DNA of 53,030 bases, taken from positions 1-53,030 of the forward strand of contig NZ_AWXZ01000005.1 of the NCBI RefSeq assembly GCF_000496075.1. Reading direction: 5' to 3'. Under the pieces are notes generated by a model, which was given only the letters and a program-made list of their open reading frames with translations, did not search any database and had not been told where the DNA came from. This document shows, piece by piece, positions 26,146-34,712 of the stretch (positions are counted from its first letter, which is position 1; every line of letters starts with the position of its first letter). A program made the translations under genes and the position numbers. This DNA is from Lutibaculum baratangense AMV1 (GTDB lineage: Bacteria > Pseudomonadota > Alphaproteobacteria > Rhizobiales > Tepidamorphaceae).

Positions 26146-27480
26146 GTGACACTGCCGTCCGAATCCAGTGGATCCCGTGAGGCCCGGCCGACCGGAAGCC
26201 CGCGCCTTCGCCTGGCGGTCGCGCTGGGCGCGATGGCGGGCCTCTTCCTGCTGCTCATGCTCTCCGGGGCGCTTCATCCCTGGATCGCCGTCTTGTCTTT
26301 CTTGACTGCGGCCGCGGTCGTCTCGGCCGCATGGCCGGTGCTCGGCGGCCACATCCCGGCCACCGCGCCTACTCCGAACGTGATCGCCGGCACCGACCGT
26401 TCCGATCTCCTCGCCTTCGCGGAGGCGCTCCCGGACCCGTGCCTGCTGGTCGACCGCTACATGCGTGTGCGCCACCAGAACGGCGCGGCGGCCGAGCTTC
26501 TCGGCAAGGTGGAATCCACCCAGCCGCTGAACTTCGTCTTGCGTGCGCCCGAGGTGTCCGAAGCCGTGCTCGAGGTGGTGAAGGGGCGAGGGCCCCGCGT
26601 CGTCACCTATTTCGAGAAGGTCCCGGTCGACCGCTGGTTCGAGGCGACGGTGCGCAGGGTGACGCGCGAGCAGGGCCCGCAGGAGTTGTTCCTCGTCCTC
26701 CTGCGCGACCTGACGGAGGCGCAGCGTGTCGAGCGCATGCGGGCGGATTTCGTCGCGAATGCGAGCCACGAGCTCAGGACGCCGCTCGCTTCGCTGATCG
26801 GCTTCATCGAGACGCTGCAGGGACCGGCACGGAACGACGCGAAGGCGCGCGAGCGCTTCCTCGAGGTCATGGCCGTCCAGGCCCGGCGCATGTCGCGCCT
26901 CATAGACGACCTCATGTCGCTGAGCCGGATCGAGCTGAAGGCGCATATGCGGCCGGGCACGGTCGTCGACCTTGCGCCGATCGTGGAGCACGTCGCCGAG
27001 GCGATGCAGCCGCTCGCCGCGGGACAGGGCGTCGAGATCCGGGTCGAGGTGCGTGAGCGGCCGGTCCAGGTGGTGGGAGATCGCGACGAGCTGGCCCAGG
27101 TCTTCCAGAACCTCATCCACAACGCCGTCAAGTACGGCCATTCCGGTGGCTCGGTCGAGATCGAGCTGCGTCGCCAGGCGCGGGGGGGCACGCGGCCCGA
27201 GGCCGCCGTCGTCACCGTGCGCGATCACGGTCCGGGCATACCGCCTGAACACATCCCGCGCCTGACGGAGCGCTTCTACCGGGTGGACGTGGCCTCGAGC
27301 CGCGACAAGGGCGGAACCGGCCTCGGCCTCGCCATCGTGAAGCACATCATGACGCGCCATCGCGGCCAGTTGACGATCGAGAGCGAGGTCGGGAAGGGGG
27401 CGGCCTTCTCCGTGTTCCTCGACGTCGCCGGCGGGAGGGGGAAGGACGTCGCCGCGGCGACCCCGATGGCGGCCGAGTGA
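26146..27480 (+). CDS. PhoR-like sensor histidine kinase
   Basis: A 444-residue protein from a GTG that follows AGGAG. Two adjacent hydrophobic segments (about residues 22-42 and 45-65) leave almost no periplasmic loop, as in PhoR. A PAS-like domain follows at about 85-190. The H-box is ANASHELRTPLASLIGF, with phospho-accepting His208. The ATP-binding domain has the N box (NLIHNAVKYG), G1 (VRDHGPGIP) and G2 (DKGGTGLGLAI). PhoR senses phosphate status through the Pst system and phosphorylates PhoB. No phoB, pst or phoU gene lies nearby, so the partner and signal are not established by context. Confidence 0.88.
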   Translation: MTLPSESSGSREARPTGSPRLRLAVALGAMAGLFLLLMLSGALHPWIAVLSFLTAAAVVSAAWPVLGGHIPATAPTPNVIAGTDRSDLLAFAEALPDPCLLVDRYMRVRHQNGAAAELLGKVESTQPLNFVLRAPEVSEAVLEVVKGRGPRVVTYFEKVPVDRWFEATVRRVTREQGPQELFLVLLRDLTEAQRVERMRADFVANASHELRTPLASLIGFIETLQGPARNDAKARERFLEVMAVQARRMSRLIDDLMSLSRIELKAHMRPGTVVDLAPIVEHVAEAMQPLAAGQGVEIRVEVRERPVQVVGDRDELAQVFQNLIHNAVKYGHSGGSVEIELRRQARGGTRPEAAVVTVRDHGPGIPPEHIPRLTERFYRVDVASSRDKGGTGLGLAIVKHIMTRHRGQLTIESEVGKGAAFSVFLDVAGGRGKDVAAATPMAAE

Positions 27481-27619
27481 CCGAGGCCGGGTGAGCGCTC
27501 CGGCTGCCTCGGGCACCCGTCCTCGAGCTTCATCGAGGGCGCGGACGCCCCGTCATCCGCATGCCGCCGGGCTTGACGTCCCCGCGAGGGTCGAAGCGGA
27601 TTATGTCCGGGAACGGAGC

Positions 27620-27647
27620 GCGGCCCGGCCTCCGCTGGCCGGGCCGC
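27620..27647. terminator. strong hairpin between convergent phoR-like and gcrA genes
   Basis: A perfect 11-base inverted repeat (GCGGCCCGGCC / GGCCGGGCCGC) with a 6-base loop (TCCGCT) lies in the 190-base gap between two convergent genes. The very stable stem suggests a bidirectional terminator. The flanks are not T-rich. Confidence 0.55.
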
Positions 27648-27670
27648 CGACACTCTGGGCCGCCTGGGCT

Positions 27671-28213
27671 TCAGTGGGCCTTGCGCCGGCGGTCGGTGAC
27701 CGGCTGGTAGGCCTGCGCCGCATGGCGCTCGCAGTAAGGCGAGCCGGCCTTCGAGCGGCAGCCGCAGAAATGGAAGTCGCTGCTTGTGGGATCGCCGATC
27801 GGCCACTTGCAGGTGTGCTCGTTGAGGTCGAGGATCGTCGCGCGCCGCTCCGACGGGACCGGAAACTCCTCGACAGTCGCCGGGGCGCGGAAGGGGCGAA
27901 CCTCGGCCTCGGGCTGCGGCTCGGCATAGGCGAAGGTCTCGGCCTTGAGCGCCGTGTTCCCTACCATCCGCGCGGCCATGGCCGGCTGCGGCACCGCCGC
28001 CTGCGGCCGGGGGACGGAGGGGCGCCGCGCCTTCTGCGGGCGCGGCGCGGTCGGACGGACCGCCTTGGCGCGGCCGGAAAGGCCCAGGCGGTGCACCTTG
28101 CCGATCACCGCATTGCGCGTGACGTTGCCGAGTTCCGAGGCGATCTGGCTCGCGCTCAGCCCGTCCGTCCACAGTTTCTTGAGAAGCTCAACGCGTTCCT
28201 CGGTCCAAGACAT
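27671..28213 (-). CDS. gcrA: GcrA cell-cycle regulator
   Basis: A 180-residue protein. The N-terminal helix-turn-helix (MSWTEERVELLKKLWTDGLS, then TRNAVIGKVHRLGLSGR) is nearly invariant in alphaproteobacterial GcrA. A Pro/Ala/Arg-rich linker covers about residues 50-110. A Cys/His-rich C-terminal segment (EHTCKWPIGDP ... FCGCRSKAGSPYCERHA) binds the RNA-polymerase sigma70 region. GcrA activates methylation-dependent cell-cycle promoters with CcrM. The ATG at 28213 is chosen because GGAG lies 6 bases upstream and the family begins with MSW; an ATG 21 bases earlier is possible. It is divergent from argD. Confidence 0.95.
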   Translation of the reverse strand: MSWTEERVELLKKLWTDGLSASQIASELGNVTRNAVIGKVHRLGLSGRAKAVRPTAPRPQKARRPSVPRPQAAVPQPAMAARMVGNTALKAETFAYAEPQPEAEVRPFRAPATVEEFPVPSERRATILDLNEHTCKWPIGDPTSSDFHFCGCRSKAGSPYCERHAAQAYQPVTDRRRKAH

Positions 28214-28465
28214 CCGCCGCTCCATCTTGCTCATCCGAGGGCGGAATCCGTTCCCGTTGCGGGAGATGCCTCTGCCGCCGCCACAGGAGCCTCATTGTCG
28301 AGGAGATGATCCGCCGCACAAAATATCGTGTCTTACAGCAGAAAACCTACTATATGCCCGGACTCGCCGACAACCCTGCCTCAACCTTTTCGTAACGTTT
28401 TCCCCCAGAAAGCTCCCGAGGTGATTCGCAAGAGCAACAGGTGACGTAACGGCATTTCCGCTGCA

Positions 28466-28495
28466 TTGACCGCCAACCGGGGATTCCCGTATTCT
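28466..28495 (+). promoter_or_regulatory. predicted sigma70-type promoter of argD-argF-hslO
   Basis: A -35 like TTGACC and a -10 like TATTCT are separated by 18 bases, in the 343-base gap between divergent gcrA and argD. The start of transcription would fall near 28502, about 55 bases before the argD start codon. The rest of this gap, toward gcrA, is A/T-richer (AAAATATCG, ACTATATG) and probably holds the gcrA promoter, which I could not define. Confidence 0.55.
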
Positions 28496-28505
28496 CTCCG
28501 CCTTT

Positions 28506-28535
28506 CGTGCCGCGCGTTTGCGGCACGTTTCGTTT
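28506..28535 (+). promoter_or_regulatory. 5'-leader hairpin followed by T-rich tract upstream of argD
   Basis: A perfect 8-base stem (CGTGCCGC / GCGGCACG) with loop GCGTTT is followed by TTTCGTTT, the arrangement of an intrinsic terminator. It lies between the predicted promoter and the argD start codon. It would therefore be at the very 5' end of the argD mRNA, where it could act as a leader attenuator or a 5' stabiliser. No leader peptide is apparent. Confidence 0.45.
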
Positions 28536-28556
28536 CAAACTCTGGGACATTCCGCC

Positions 28557-29753
28557 GTGACGCACGCTCTTTACCCGACCTTCGCGCGGGCTCCTCTGTC
28601 GTTCGAGAGGGGCGAGGGAGCGCGATTGTTCACGGCGGATGGTCAGGAGTATCTCGACTTCGCGGCCGGCATCGCCGTCAACTCCCTCGGTCACTGCCAT
28701 CCCCACCTCGTCGAGGCCCTGACGGAGCAGGCCCGCAAGGTCTGGCACGTCTCCAACCTGTTCGAGATCCCCGACCAGACGCGGCTCGGCGAGCGGCTCG
28801 TGGCCGCGACCTTCGCCGACCATGTCTTCTTCTGCAATTCGGGCGCGGAGGCGCTCGAATGTGCGATCAAGACCGCGCGGCGCTACCACTATGCGTCGGG
28901 TTCGCCCGAGCGGTACCGCATCGTCACCTTCGAGGGCGCCTTCCACGGCCGGACCATGGCGACGATCGCGGCCGGCGGGCAGCCGAAATATCTGGAAGGC
29001 TTCGGCCCGAAGCTCGAGGGCTTCGACCAGGTGCCGTTCGGGGACCTCAAGGCCGTGCGCCAGGCGGTGGGGCCGGAGACGGCCGCCATTCTCGTCGAGC
29101 CGGTGCAGGGAGAGGGCGGTCTGCGGCCCGCGGACCCGGCCTTCCTGCGGGCCCTGCGCGAGATCTGCGACGAGAACGGCATCCTCCTCGTGCTCGACGA
29201 GGTGCAGTCGGGCGTCGGGCGGACGGGCAAGCTCTTCGCCTATGAGTGGGCGGGCATCGAGCCGGACGTCATGGCGATCGCGAAGGGCATCGGCGGCGGC
29301 TTCCCCCTCGGGGCCTGCCTCGCCACCGAGGAGGCCGCAAAGGGCATGCAGCCCGGCACGCACGGCACGACGTTCGGCGGCAATCCGCTCGCCATGGCGG
29401 TCGGCAACGCGGTGCTCGACGTGGTGCTCGAGCCGGGCTTCCTGCAGCACGTCGCCGATATCGGCCTCAGGTTGCGCCAGGGCCTCGCCCGCCTCGTCGA
29501 CACCCATCCCGACCTGCTCGAGGACGTGCGCGGCACGGGCCTGATGCTCGGCCTGAAGGCGCGGATCCCGAACAAGGACCTCATCGCCGCGCTGCGCGAC
29601 CAGCACTTCCTCGCGGTCGCCGCGGGCGACAACGTGGTGCGTCTCCTGCCGCCCCTGACCATCGGTCAGGCGGAGGTCGACGAGGCGCTTCAGAAGATCG
29701 ATCAGGCGTGCGAGGCGGTCCGGGCCGCCCCGGCCGCCCAGGGTGCAGCATGA
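28557..29753 (+). CDS. argD: Acetylornithine aminotransferase
   Basis: A 398-residue class III aminotransferase. It converts N-acetylglutamate semialdehyde to N-acetylornithine with PLP. The PLP lysine is Lys243 ([15 protein letters not shown]), the pyridine-binding aspartate is Asp214 ([14 protein letters not shown]), and [18 protein letters not shown] is the phosphate-binding block. The frame is open from a TTG at 28518, but that falls within the leader hairpin; the GTG at 28557 gives the normal N-terminus. argF follows with an ATGA overlap. A succinyldiaminopimelate aminotransferase side activity is common in the family. Confidence 0.95.
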   Translation: MTHALYPTFARAPLSFERGEGARLFTADGQEYLDFAAGIAVNSLGHCHPHLVEALTEQARKVWHVSNLFEIPDQTRLGERLVAATFADHVFFCNSGAEALECAIKTARRYHYASGSPERYRIVTFEGAFHGRTMATIAAGGQPKYLEGFGPKLEGFDQVPFGDLKAVRQAVGPETAAILVEPVQGEGGLRPADPAFLRALREICDENGILLVLDEVQSGVGRTGKLFAYEWAGIEPDVMAIAKGIGGGFPLGACLATEEAAKGMQPGTHGTTFGGNPLAMAVGNAVLDVVLEPGFLQHVADIGLRLRQGLARLVDTHPDLLEDVRGTGLMLGLKARIPNKDLIAALRDQHFLAVAAGDNVVRLLPPLTIGQAEVDEALQKIDQACEAVRAAPAAQGAA

Positions 29754-30670
29754 TGACAAAGCCGGTTCGCCATTTCGTCGACCTGACAGAGATCGCCGCC
29801 GAGGATCTGCGGGGCATTCTCGACAACAGCCTCGCGATGAAGAAGCGCGGCCGCAACGGCGCCCGCCCGCTCGAGGGCCGCACGCTCGCGATGATCTTCG
29901 ACAAGCCGTCGACGAGGACGCGCGTCTCCTTCGACGTCGCCATGCGCCAGCTCGGCGGCGAGGCGATCTTCCTCACCGGCAAGGAGATGCAGCTCGGCCG
30001 CGGCGAGACGATCGCCGACACCGCGCGCGTCCTGTCGCGCTACGTCGACGCCATCATGATCCGCCTTCTCGAGCACGACGACGTCCGCGAGCTCGCCCGC
30101 CACGCCACCGTGCCGGTGATCAACGGCCTGACGCGGCTGTCGCATCCCTGCCAGATCATGGCGGACGTCCTCACCTTCGAGGAGCATCTGGGGCCGATCA
30201 CCGGCCGCACCGTCACGTGGTCGGGCGACTGCAACAACGTCACGGCGTCGTGGATCCACGCGGCCGAGCGCTTCGACTTCAGCCTGAGGATCGCGGCGCC
30301 GAGGGAGCTGCGGCCCAGTCGGGAGCTGATCGACTGGATCGAACGCGAGAAGGTGAAGGTCTCGCTGTTCGACGACCCGTTCGAGGCCGTGGACGGCTCC
30401 GACTGCGTCGTCACCGACACCTGGGTCTCGATGGGGGACGAGGAGGCCGAGCGCCGCCACAACCTCCTCAAGCCCTACCAGGTGAACGAGAGGCTGATGA
30501 AGGCTGCGAACCCGCAGGCGATCTTCATGCACTGCCTGCCGGCCCACCGGGGCGAGGAGGTGACGGACGGCGTCATGGACGGGCCGCAGTCGGTCGTCTT
30601 CGACGAGGCGGAGAACCGCCTGCACGCGCAGAAGGGCATCCTCGCCTGGTGCCTGGAAGGCGGGGCCTGA
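29750..30670 (+). CDS. argF: Ornithine carbamoyltransferase
   Basis: A 306-residue cytoplasmic enzyme that makes citrulline from ornithine and carbamoyl phosphate. The carbamoyl-phosphate-binding STRTR motif is at residues 54-58, [10 protein letters not shown] follows near 128, and [12 protein letters not shown], with the catalytic cysteine, is near 263. The ATG overlaps the argD stop (ATGA) and the stop overlaps the hslO start (TGATG), so the three genes form a tight operon. This order is common in Hyphomicrobiales. Confidence 0.96.
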   Translation: MMTKPVRHFVDLTEIAAEDLRGILDNSLAMKKRGRNGARPLEGRTLAMIFDKPSTRTRVSFDVAMRQLGGEAIFLTGKEMQLGRGETIADTARVLSRYVDAIMIRLLEHDDVRELARHATVPVINGLTRLSHPCQIMADVLTFEEHLGPITGRTVTWSGDCNNVTASWIHAAERFDFSLRIAAPRELRPSRELIDWIEREKVKVSLFDDPFEAVDGSDCVVTDTWVSMGDEEAERRHNLLKPYQVNERLMKAANPQAIFMHCLPAHRGEEVTDGVMDGPQSVVFDEAENRLHAQKGILAWCLEGGA

Positions 30671-31650
30671 TGGTTTCACCGGCTGAGCTGCCGGAGATCG
30701 TCCTCGACACCTCGGCCGACGACCTCGTCCTGCCGTTCTCGGTCGAGGGGCTCGACGTGCGCGGCCGCGTCGTCCGTCTCGGCGGCGCGATCGACCAGAT
30801 CCTCGGCCGGCACGGCTATCCGGAGCGCGTCGCGGCGCTGCTGGCGGAAGCCGTCGCGCTGACGCTGCTCCTCGGCTCCTCCCTGAAGATCGAGGGGCGC
30901 TTCATCCTGCAGGTCCAGACGGACGGGCCGGTCTCGCTCCTCGTGGCCGATCTGACCGTGCCCGGCACGATCCGCGGCTATGCGAGCTTCGACGCCGAGG
31001 CCGTTGAGGCGGAGCCGGCGGGCGACGACCTGCCGCAGCGCCTGCTCGGCCGCGGCAACCTCGCCATGACCGTCGACCCCGGCGCCGGGATGCGGCGCTA
31101 CCAGGGCATCGTGGCCCTCGACGGCGTCACGCTGCAGGAGGCGGCCCACACCTATTTCCGCCAGTCTGAGCAGATCCCAACCACCGTCCGGATCTCGGCC
31201 GGGCCGATCTACCATGGCGGCAGGGACCCCGGCACCGGCTGGCGCGCCGGCGGCATCATCATCCAGCACATGCCGGAGGGCGGGCCGGGCCGCAGCGCCG
31301 ATCTCCATCCGGGCGATGCTCCCGAGGGCGCCGAGGTCCACGAGTGGGAGGAGCCCGACGAGTGGACGGAGGCGCGGCTTCTTCTCGAGACGGTCGAGAT
31401 GCACGAGCTGCTCGACCCCTCGATCGCCGTCGGGCGGCTGCTTCTGAGGCTCTACCACGAGCGCGGGGTGAGGGTTTACGACCCGGTCGAGGTCATGGAG
31501 GACTGCTCCTGCTCGCGCGAGAAGATCCTCGGGGTCCTGCGAGGCTTCCCGGAGGAGGAGCGGAGCGAGATGGTGACGGAGGACGGGACGATCGAGGTCA
31601 CCTGCGAGTTCTGCTCGACGCGGTACACGGTCGATCCGTCGGAGCTCTGA
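30670..31650 (+). CDS. hslO: Hsp33 redox-regulated chaperone
   Basis: A 326-residue Hsp33. The C-terminal zinc and redox centre has Cys279 and Cys281 (EDCSCSREKILGVL) and Cys312 and Cys315 (TCEFCSTRY), the expected CxC...CxxC set. Oxidation releases zinc and turns the protein into a holdase. The ATG overlaps the argF stop by one base. Its presence in an arginine operon has no obvious functional logic but is a known alphaproteobacterial arrangement. It converges on argE. Confidence 0.95.
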   Translation: MVSPAELPEIVLDTSADDLVLPFSVEGLDVRGRVVRLGGAIDQILGRHGYPERVAALLAEAVALTLLLGSSLKIEGRFILQVQTDGPVSLLVADLTVPGTIRGYASFDAEAVEAEPAGDDLPQRLLGRGNLAMTVDPGAGMRRYQGIVALDGVTLQEAAHTYFRQSEQIPTTVRISAGPIYHGGRDPGTGWRAGGIIIQHMPEGGPGRSADLHPGDAPEGAEVHEWEEPDEWTEARLLLETVEMHELLDPSIAVGRLLLRLYHERGVRVYDPVEVMEDCSCSREKILGVLRGFPEEERSEMVTEDGTIEVTCEFCSTRYTVDPSEL

Positions 31651-31680
31651 TAGATCGGGCCACGGCGCGGCGCCTTGGCG

Positions 31681-32847
31681 CTACCTTCCGCGGGCCGTCT
31701 CGATCACCCGGTCGAGGAAGCGCTCGCAGGCGTGAAGCTGCGAGATCTCGATGAACTCGTCGGGCTTGTGGGCCTGCGCGATGTCGCCGGGGCCGCAGAC
31801 GATGGTCGGCGCGCCCTGGGCCTGGAACACGCCCCCTTCCGTGGCGAAGGAGACGGTGCGCGTGTCGTTGCGGCCGGAGGCGCGCATCGCGAGGCGCTCG
31901 GCGGGCGAGCCGGGCTCGGGCCTCAGGCCCACGACGTGCACCATCCGCTCCGTGACGATCTCCGCCTCGGGCGCGATCTCGCGCAGCCCGGGCAGCACCT
32001 CGCTTTCGGCGAAGCGCTCGAACCCTGCCCGCATCGCCTCGGGATCCGCGCCGGGGAGGCCGCGGATCTCCCAGCTGAAGCGGCACTGGGTCGGCACGAT
32101 GTTCATCGCCGTGCCGCCGCGGATCGTGCCGACATGGACGGTCGTGTAGGGCGGATCGAAGCGGCCGGAAGGATCACCCGCCGCGATCGCCGCGTCCCGC
32201 ATCCTCACGAGCTCGCCGATCAGCTCGCTGGCTGCGATGATGGCGTTCGCGCCGAGATGGATGTTCGCGGAGTGGGCCGCACGGCCGGTGATCGTCGTCA
32301 CGAAGTCGGAGATGCTCTTGTGCGCGTCGACGACATCCATCGTCGTCGGCTCGCCCACGATCACCGCGGACGGCATGGGCTCGCTCTCGCCCAGCGCCTT
32401 CACCAGGCTTTCGACGCCCTCGCAGCCGAGCTCCTCGTCGTAGGAGAAGGCGAGGTGGACGGGCCTCGACAGAGGTGCCGCGACGATCTCCGGCACCTTC
32501 GCGAGGCAGCAGGCGATGAAGCCCTTCATGTCGGCCGAGCCGCGACCGTAGAGCCGGCCGTCGCGCTCCGTCAGCGTGAACGGGTCGCTCGCCCAGTCCT
32601 GGTCGGCCACCGGCACGCAGTCGGTGTGGCCGGACAGCGCGATGCCGCCGTCTTCCCGGGGGCCGATCGTCGCGAAGAGGTTCGCCTTGTCCTTCTCCGG
32701 GCTCATGAACAGCCGGGAGGCGACGCCGTGCCTTCCCAGATAGGCCCGCACGAACTCGATCAGCGGCAGGTTCGACCTGCTGCTCGTCGTGTCGAAGGAG
32801 ACAAGCTTCTCGAGAAGCTCGCGAGATGAAAGCGCATCGGTCGTCAC
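31681..32847 (-). CDS. argE: Acetylornithine deacetylase
   Basis: A 388-residue M20-family zinc amidohydrolase that frees ornithine from N-acetylornithine. Metal ligands and catalytic residues are recognisable: His74 and Asp76 (LSGHTDCVPV), Asp106 (GRGSADMKGF), the Glu138-Glu139 pair (FSYDEELGC), and the dimerisation-domain histidine (GRAAHSANIHLGANAI). The GTG at 32847 gives the family-typical N-terminus; the frame is open to a TTG at 32910. It converges on hslO of the argD-argF operon, so arginine genes occur on both strands here. Confidence 0.92.
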   Translation of the reverse strand: MTTDALSSRELLEKLVSFDTTSSRSNLPLIEFVRAYLGRHGVASRLFMSPEKDKANLFATIGPREDGGIALSGHTDCVPVADQDWASDPFTLTERDGRLYGRGSADMKGFIACCLAKVPEIVAAPLSRPVHLAFSYDEELGCEGVESLVKALGESEPMPSAVIVGEPTTMDVVDAHKSISDFVTTITGRAAHSANIHLGANAIIAASELIGELVRMRDAAIAAGDPSGRFDPPYTTVHVGTIRGGTAMNIVPTQCRFSWEIRGLPGADPEAMRAGFERFAESEVLPGLREIAPEAEIVTERMVHVVGLRPEPGSPAERLAMRASGRNDTRTVSFATEGGVFQAQGAPTIVCGPGDIAQAHKPDEFIEISQLHACERFLDRVIETARGR

Positions 32848-32942
32848 GGGGAGCGTGTCCGGCTGGATTGAAGACCCGCGCGACAGTAGCGATCGGGGAC
32901 CGACCGTCAATCGTCGGCGACCGTCTCCTGGCGCGGGACGGG

Positions 32943-33770
32943 CTACCCGACGAAGGCGCGCTCGACGACGAATTCGCCCGGCTCGTTGTTCGCCCCCTCG
33001 CGAAGACCGGCGTCGATCATCAGCTGCTTGGTATCGCGCAGCATCTCCATCGAGCCGCAGATCATCGCGCGGTCGGTCGCCGGATCGAGGGGTGGCAGGC
33101 CGAGGTCGGAGAAGAGCTTGCCGCTGGTGATCAGGTCGGTGATGCGGCCCCTGAAGGGATACTCCTCGCGCGTCACGCTCATGTAGTGGCGCAGCTGCTT
33201 CCTGGCGTAGTCCTCGCCGATCAGCGGGTCGTCCATCGTCGCGGCCACCGTCTCCTCGCCGTATCTCAGTTCGGCGACCTCGCGGCAGGTGTGGGTGAGG
33301 ACGACCTCCTCGAACTTCTCGTAGGTCTCGGGATCGCGGATCAGGCTCGCGAAGGGAGCGATGCCGGTGCCGGTGGAGAACATATAGAGGCGCTTGCCGG
33401 GGATCAGCGCGTCGTTGACGAGCGTGCCCGTCGGCTTCTTGCGCATGAGGATGCCGTCACCGACCCTGATGTTCTGGAGGCGGGAGGTGAGGGGCCCGTC
33501 CGGCACCTTGATCGAGAAGAACTCGAGCTCCTCCGCCCATGCCGGGCTCGCGATCGAATAGGCGCGGTAGAGCGGCTTGCCGTCGATCATGAGGCCGATC
33601 ATGACGAACTCTCCCGAGCGGAAGCGGAAGCTCGAAGGCCTCGTCGTGCGAAACCGGAACAGGCGGTCGGTGTAGTGCGTGACCTCGGTGACGCCGACGA
33701 CCAGCGTGCCTTCGGGTGCCGCCGCGGCGAGTTCGTCCGCGCTGGAGGTGAGGGTCATCGTCATCGTCAT
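32943..33770 (-). CDS. fpr: Ferredoxin--NADP(+) reductase
   Basis: A 275-residue FNR-type flavoprotein. The FAD-binding RAYSIASP motif and the NADP-side stretch MFSTGTGIAPFASLIRDP are present, and AMICGSMEML precedes the C-terminal segment (ERAFVG). Starting at the ATG at 33770, the N-terminus begins with a repeated Met-Thr, and GGAGG lies upstream. Reading from an earlier start adds 26 residues without family character. It probably exchanges electrons between NADPH and the 7Fe ferredoxin encoded immediately upstream on the same strand (64 bases away). Confidence 0.92.
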   Translation of the reverse strand: MTMTMTLTSSADELAAAAPEGTLVVGVTEVTHYTDRLFRFRTTRPSSFRFRSGEFVMIGLMIDGKPLYRAYSIASPAWAEELEFFSIKVPDGPLTSRLQNIRVGDGILMRKKPTGTLVNDALIPGKRLYMFSTGTGIAPFASLIRDPETYEKFEEVVLTHTCREVAELRYGEETVAATMDDPLIGEDYARKQLRHYMSVTREEYPFRGRITDLITSGKLFSDLGLPPLDPATDRAMICGSMEMLRDTKQLMIDAGLREGANNEPGEFVVERAFVG

Positions 33771-33834
33771 CGTCTCGCTGCCTCCGTCGAGGGTCTTCCG
33801 GCGTCGAATAAGGGGCGGGTCGCGGACACTTGCC

Positions 33835-34170
33835 TCAGGCGGCCTCACCCGCCTTCTCGCTCAGATGTCGCTGCTTGTCCGGCCGCCCGTTCCACTCTTC
33901 GGCGTCGGGCAGAGGGTCGGTCTTCTCCGTGATCACCGGCCATATAGCAGAGAACTTGCGGTTGATCTCGAGCCAAGATGAAGCACCTTCGGCGGTGTCG
34001 GGAATGATGGCGTCGGCTGGACATTCCGGCTCGCAGACGCCGCAGTCGATGCACTCGTCTGGATGGATCACCAGCATGTTCTCCCCCTCGTAGAAGCAGT
34101 CCACGGGGCAGACTTCCACGCAGTCCGTGTACTTGCAGCGGATGCAGTTGTCGGTGACGACGAAGGTCAT
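33835..34170 (-). CDS. fdxA: 7Fe ferredoxin FdxA
   Basis: A 111-residue ferredoxin with cysteines 9, 12, 17, 21 and 25 ([19 protein letters not shown]) and 40, 43, 46 and 50 ([14 protein letters not shown]). This is the arrangement that holds one [3Fe-4S] and one [4Fe-4S] cluster. The C-terminal ~50 residues are the usual FdxA extension. It is followed by a ferredoxin-NADP reductase gene on the same strand, making a likely electron-transfer pair. It is divergent from a DUF971 gene. Confidence 0.95.
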   Translation of the reverse strand: MTFVVTDNCIRCKYTDCVEVCPVDCFYEGENMLVIHPDECIDCGVCEPECPADAIIPDTAEGASSWLEINRKFSAIWPVITEKTDPLPDAEEWNGRPDKQRHLSEKAGEAA

Positions 34171-34298
34171 GGCCGCTCCAGTGCTTCGGTGGCATGGCGC
34201 CGGTGTAGCGGCCCTGGGGGCGGTGGTCTGTCAAGTTGTTGCTATCGGATCGCCCGATCGGCTGGTGTCTTGATCGTCCCACAAGGAGGACTGAGGCC

Positions 34299-34646
34299 AT
34301 GAACACGACGGCAATCGACGCGGAGGGCGGGCGTTATCCGCTCGAGATCAGGGTTTCGAAAGACCGGGCGACGCTCACGGTGCTCTGGGACGACCGGCGC
34401 AGCGACGCGATCTCCGCCCCGAGCCTCCGCGACGCCTGCCAGTCGGCAGGCGCGAAGAGCCTGCGCCTGAAGGGCCTCGACGTGCCCGCTCGCGGCGACC
34501 TGACGGTGACGAACGTCGCTCCGCTCGGCCACTACGCCGTGAACATCACCTTCTCCGACGGCCACGACCGCGGCATCTATCCCTGGTCGCTGCTGCGCGA
34601 GCTCGGCCGTGCCCGGCAGCCAGCGGAGGCCGATGCAATTCCTTGA
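34299..34646 (+). CDS. DUF971 (gamma-butyrobetaine-hydroxylase-like N-terminal) domain protein
   Basis: A 115-residue single-domain protein. It has the family pattern: LTVLWDDRRSDAISAPSLRD, then LTVTNVAPLGHYAVNITFSD, then the terminal GIYPWSLLRELG. This domain, found at the N-terminus of gamma-butyrobetaine hydroxylase, often binds a metal such as zinc and also occurs alone next to Fe-S-related genes. AAGGAGG precedes the ATG. It lies 66 bases before the AprA-like gene on the same strand and may be the first gene of that operon. The function is not known. Confidence 0.85.
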   Translation: MNTTAIDAEGGRYPLEIRVSKDRATLTVLWDDRRSDAISAPSLRDACQSAGAKSLRLKGLDVPARGDLTVTNVAPLGHYAVNITFSDGHDRGIYPWSLLRELGRARQPAEADAIP

Positions 34647-34712
34647 CCGACACGCTCGCCCCGATCCGCTCGACTCCGAGTGAGGATTGAGGATCTCTTT
34701 GAGGAGGCGAGA

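Noticed and set aside
34220-34260. A second sigma-54-like element (TGTCAAG ... TTGC) before the DUF971 gene
   Set aside because: It lacks the invariant GG and the spacing is one base short.
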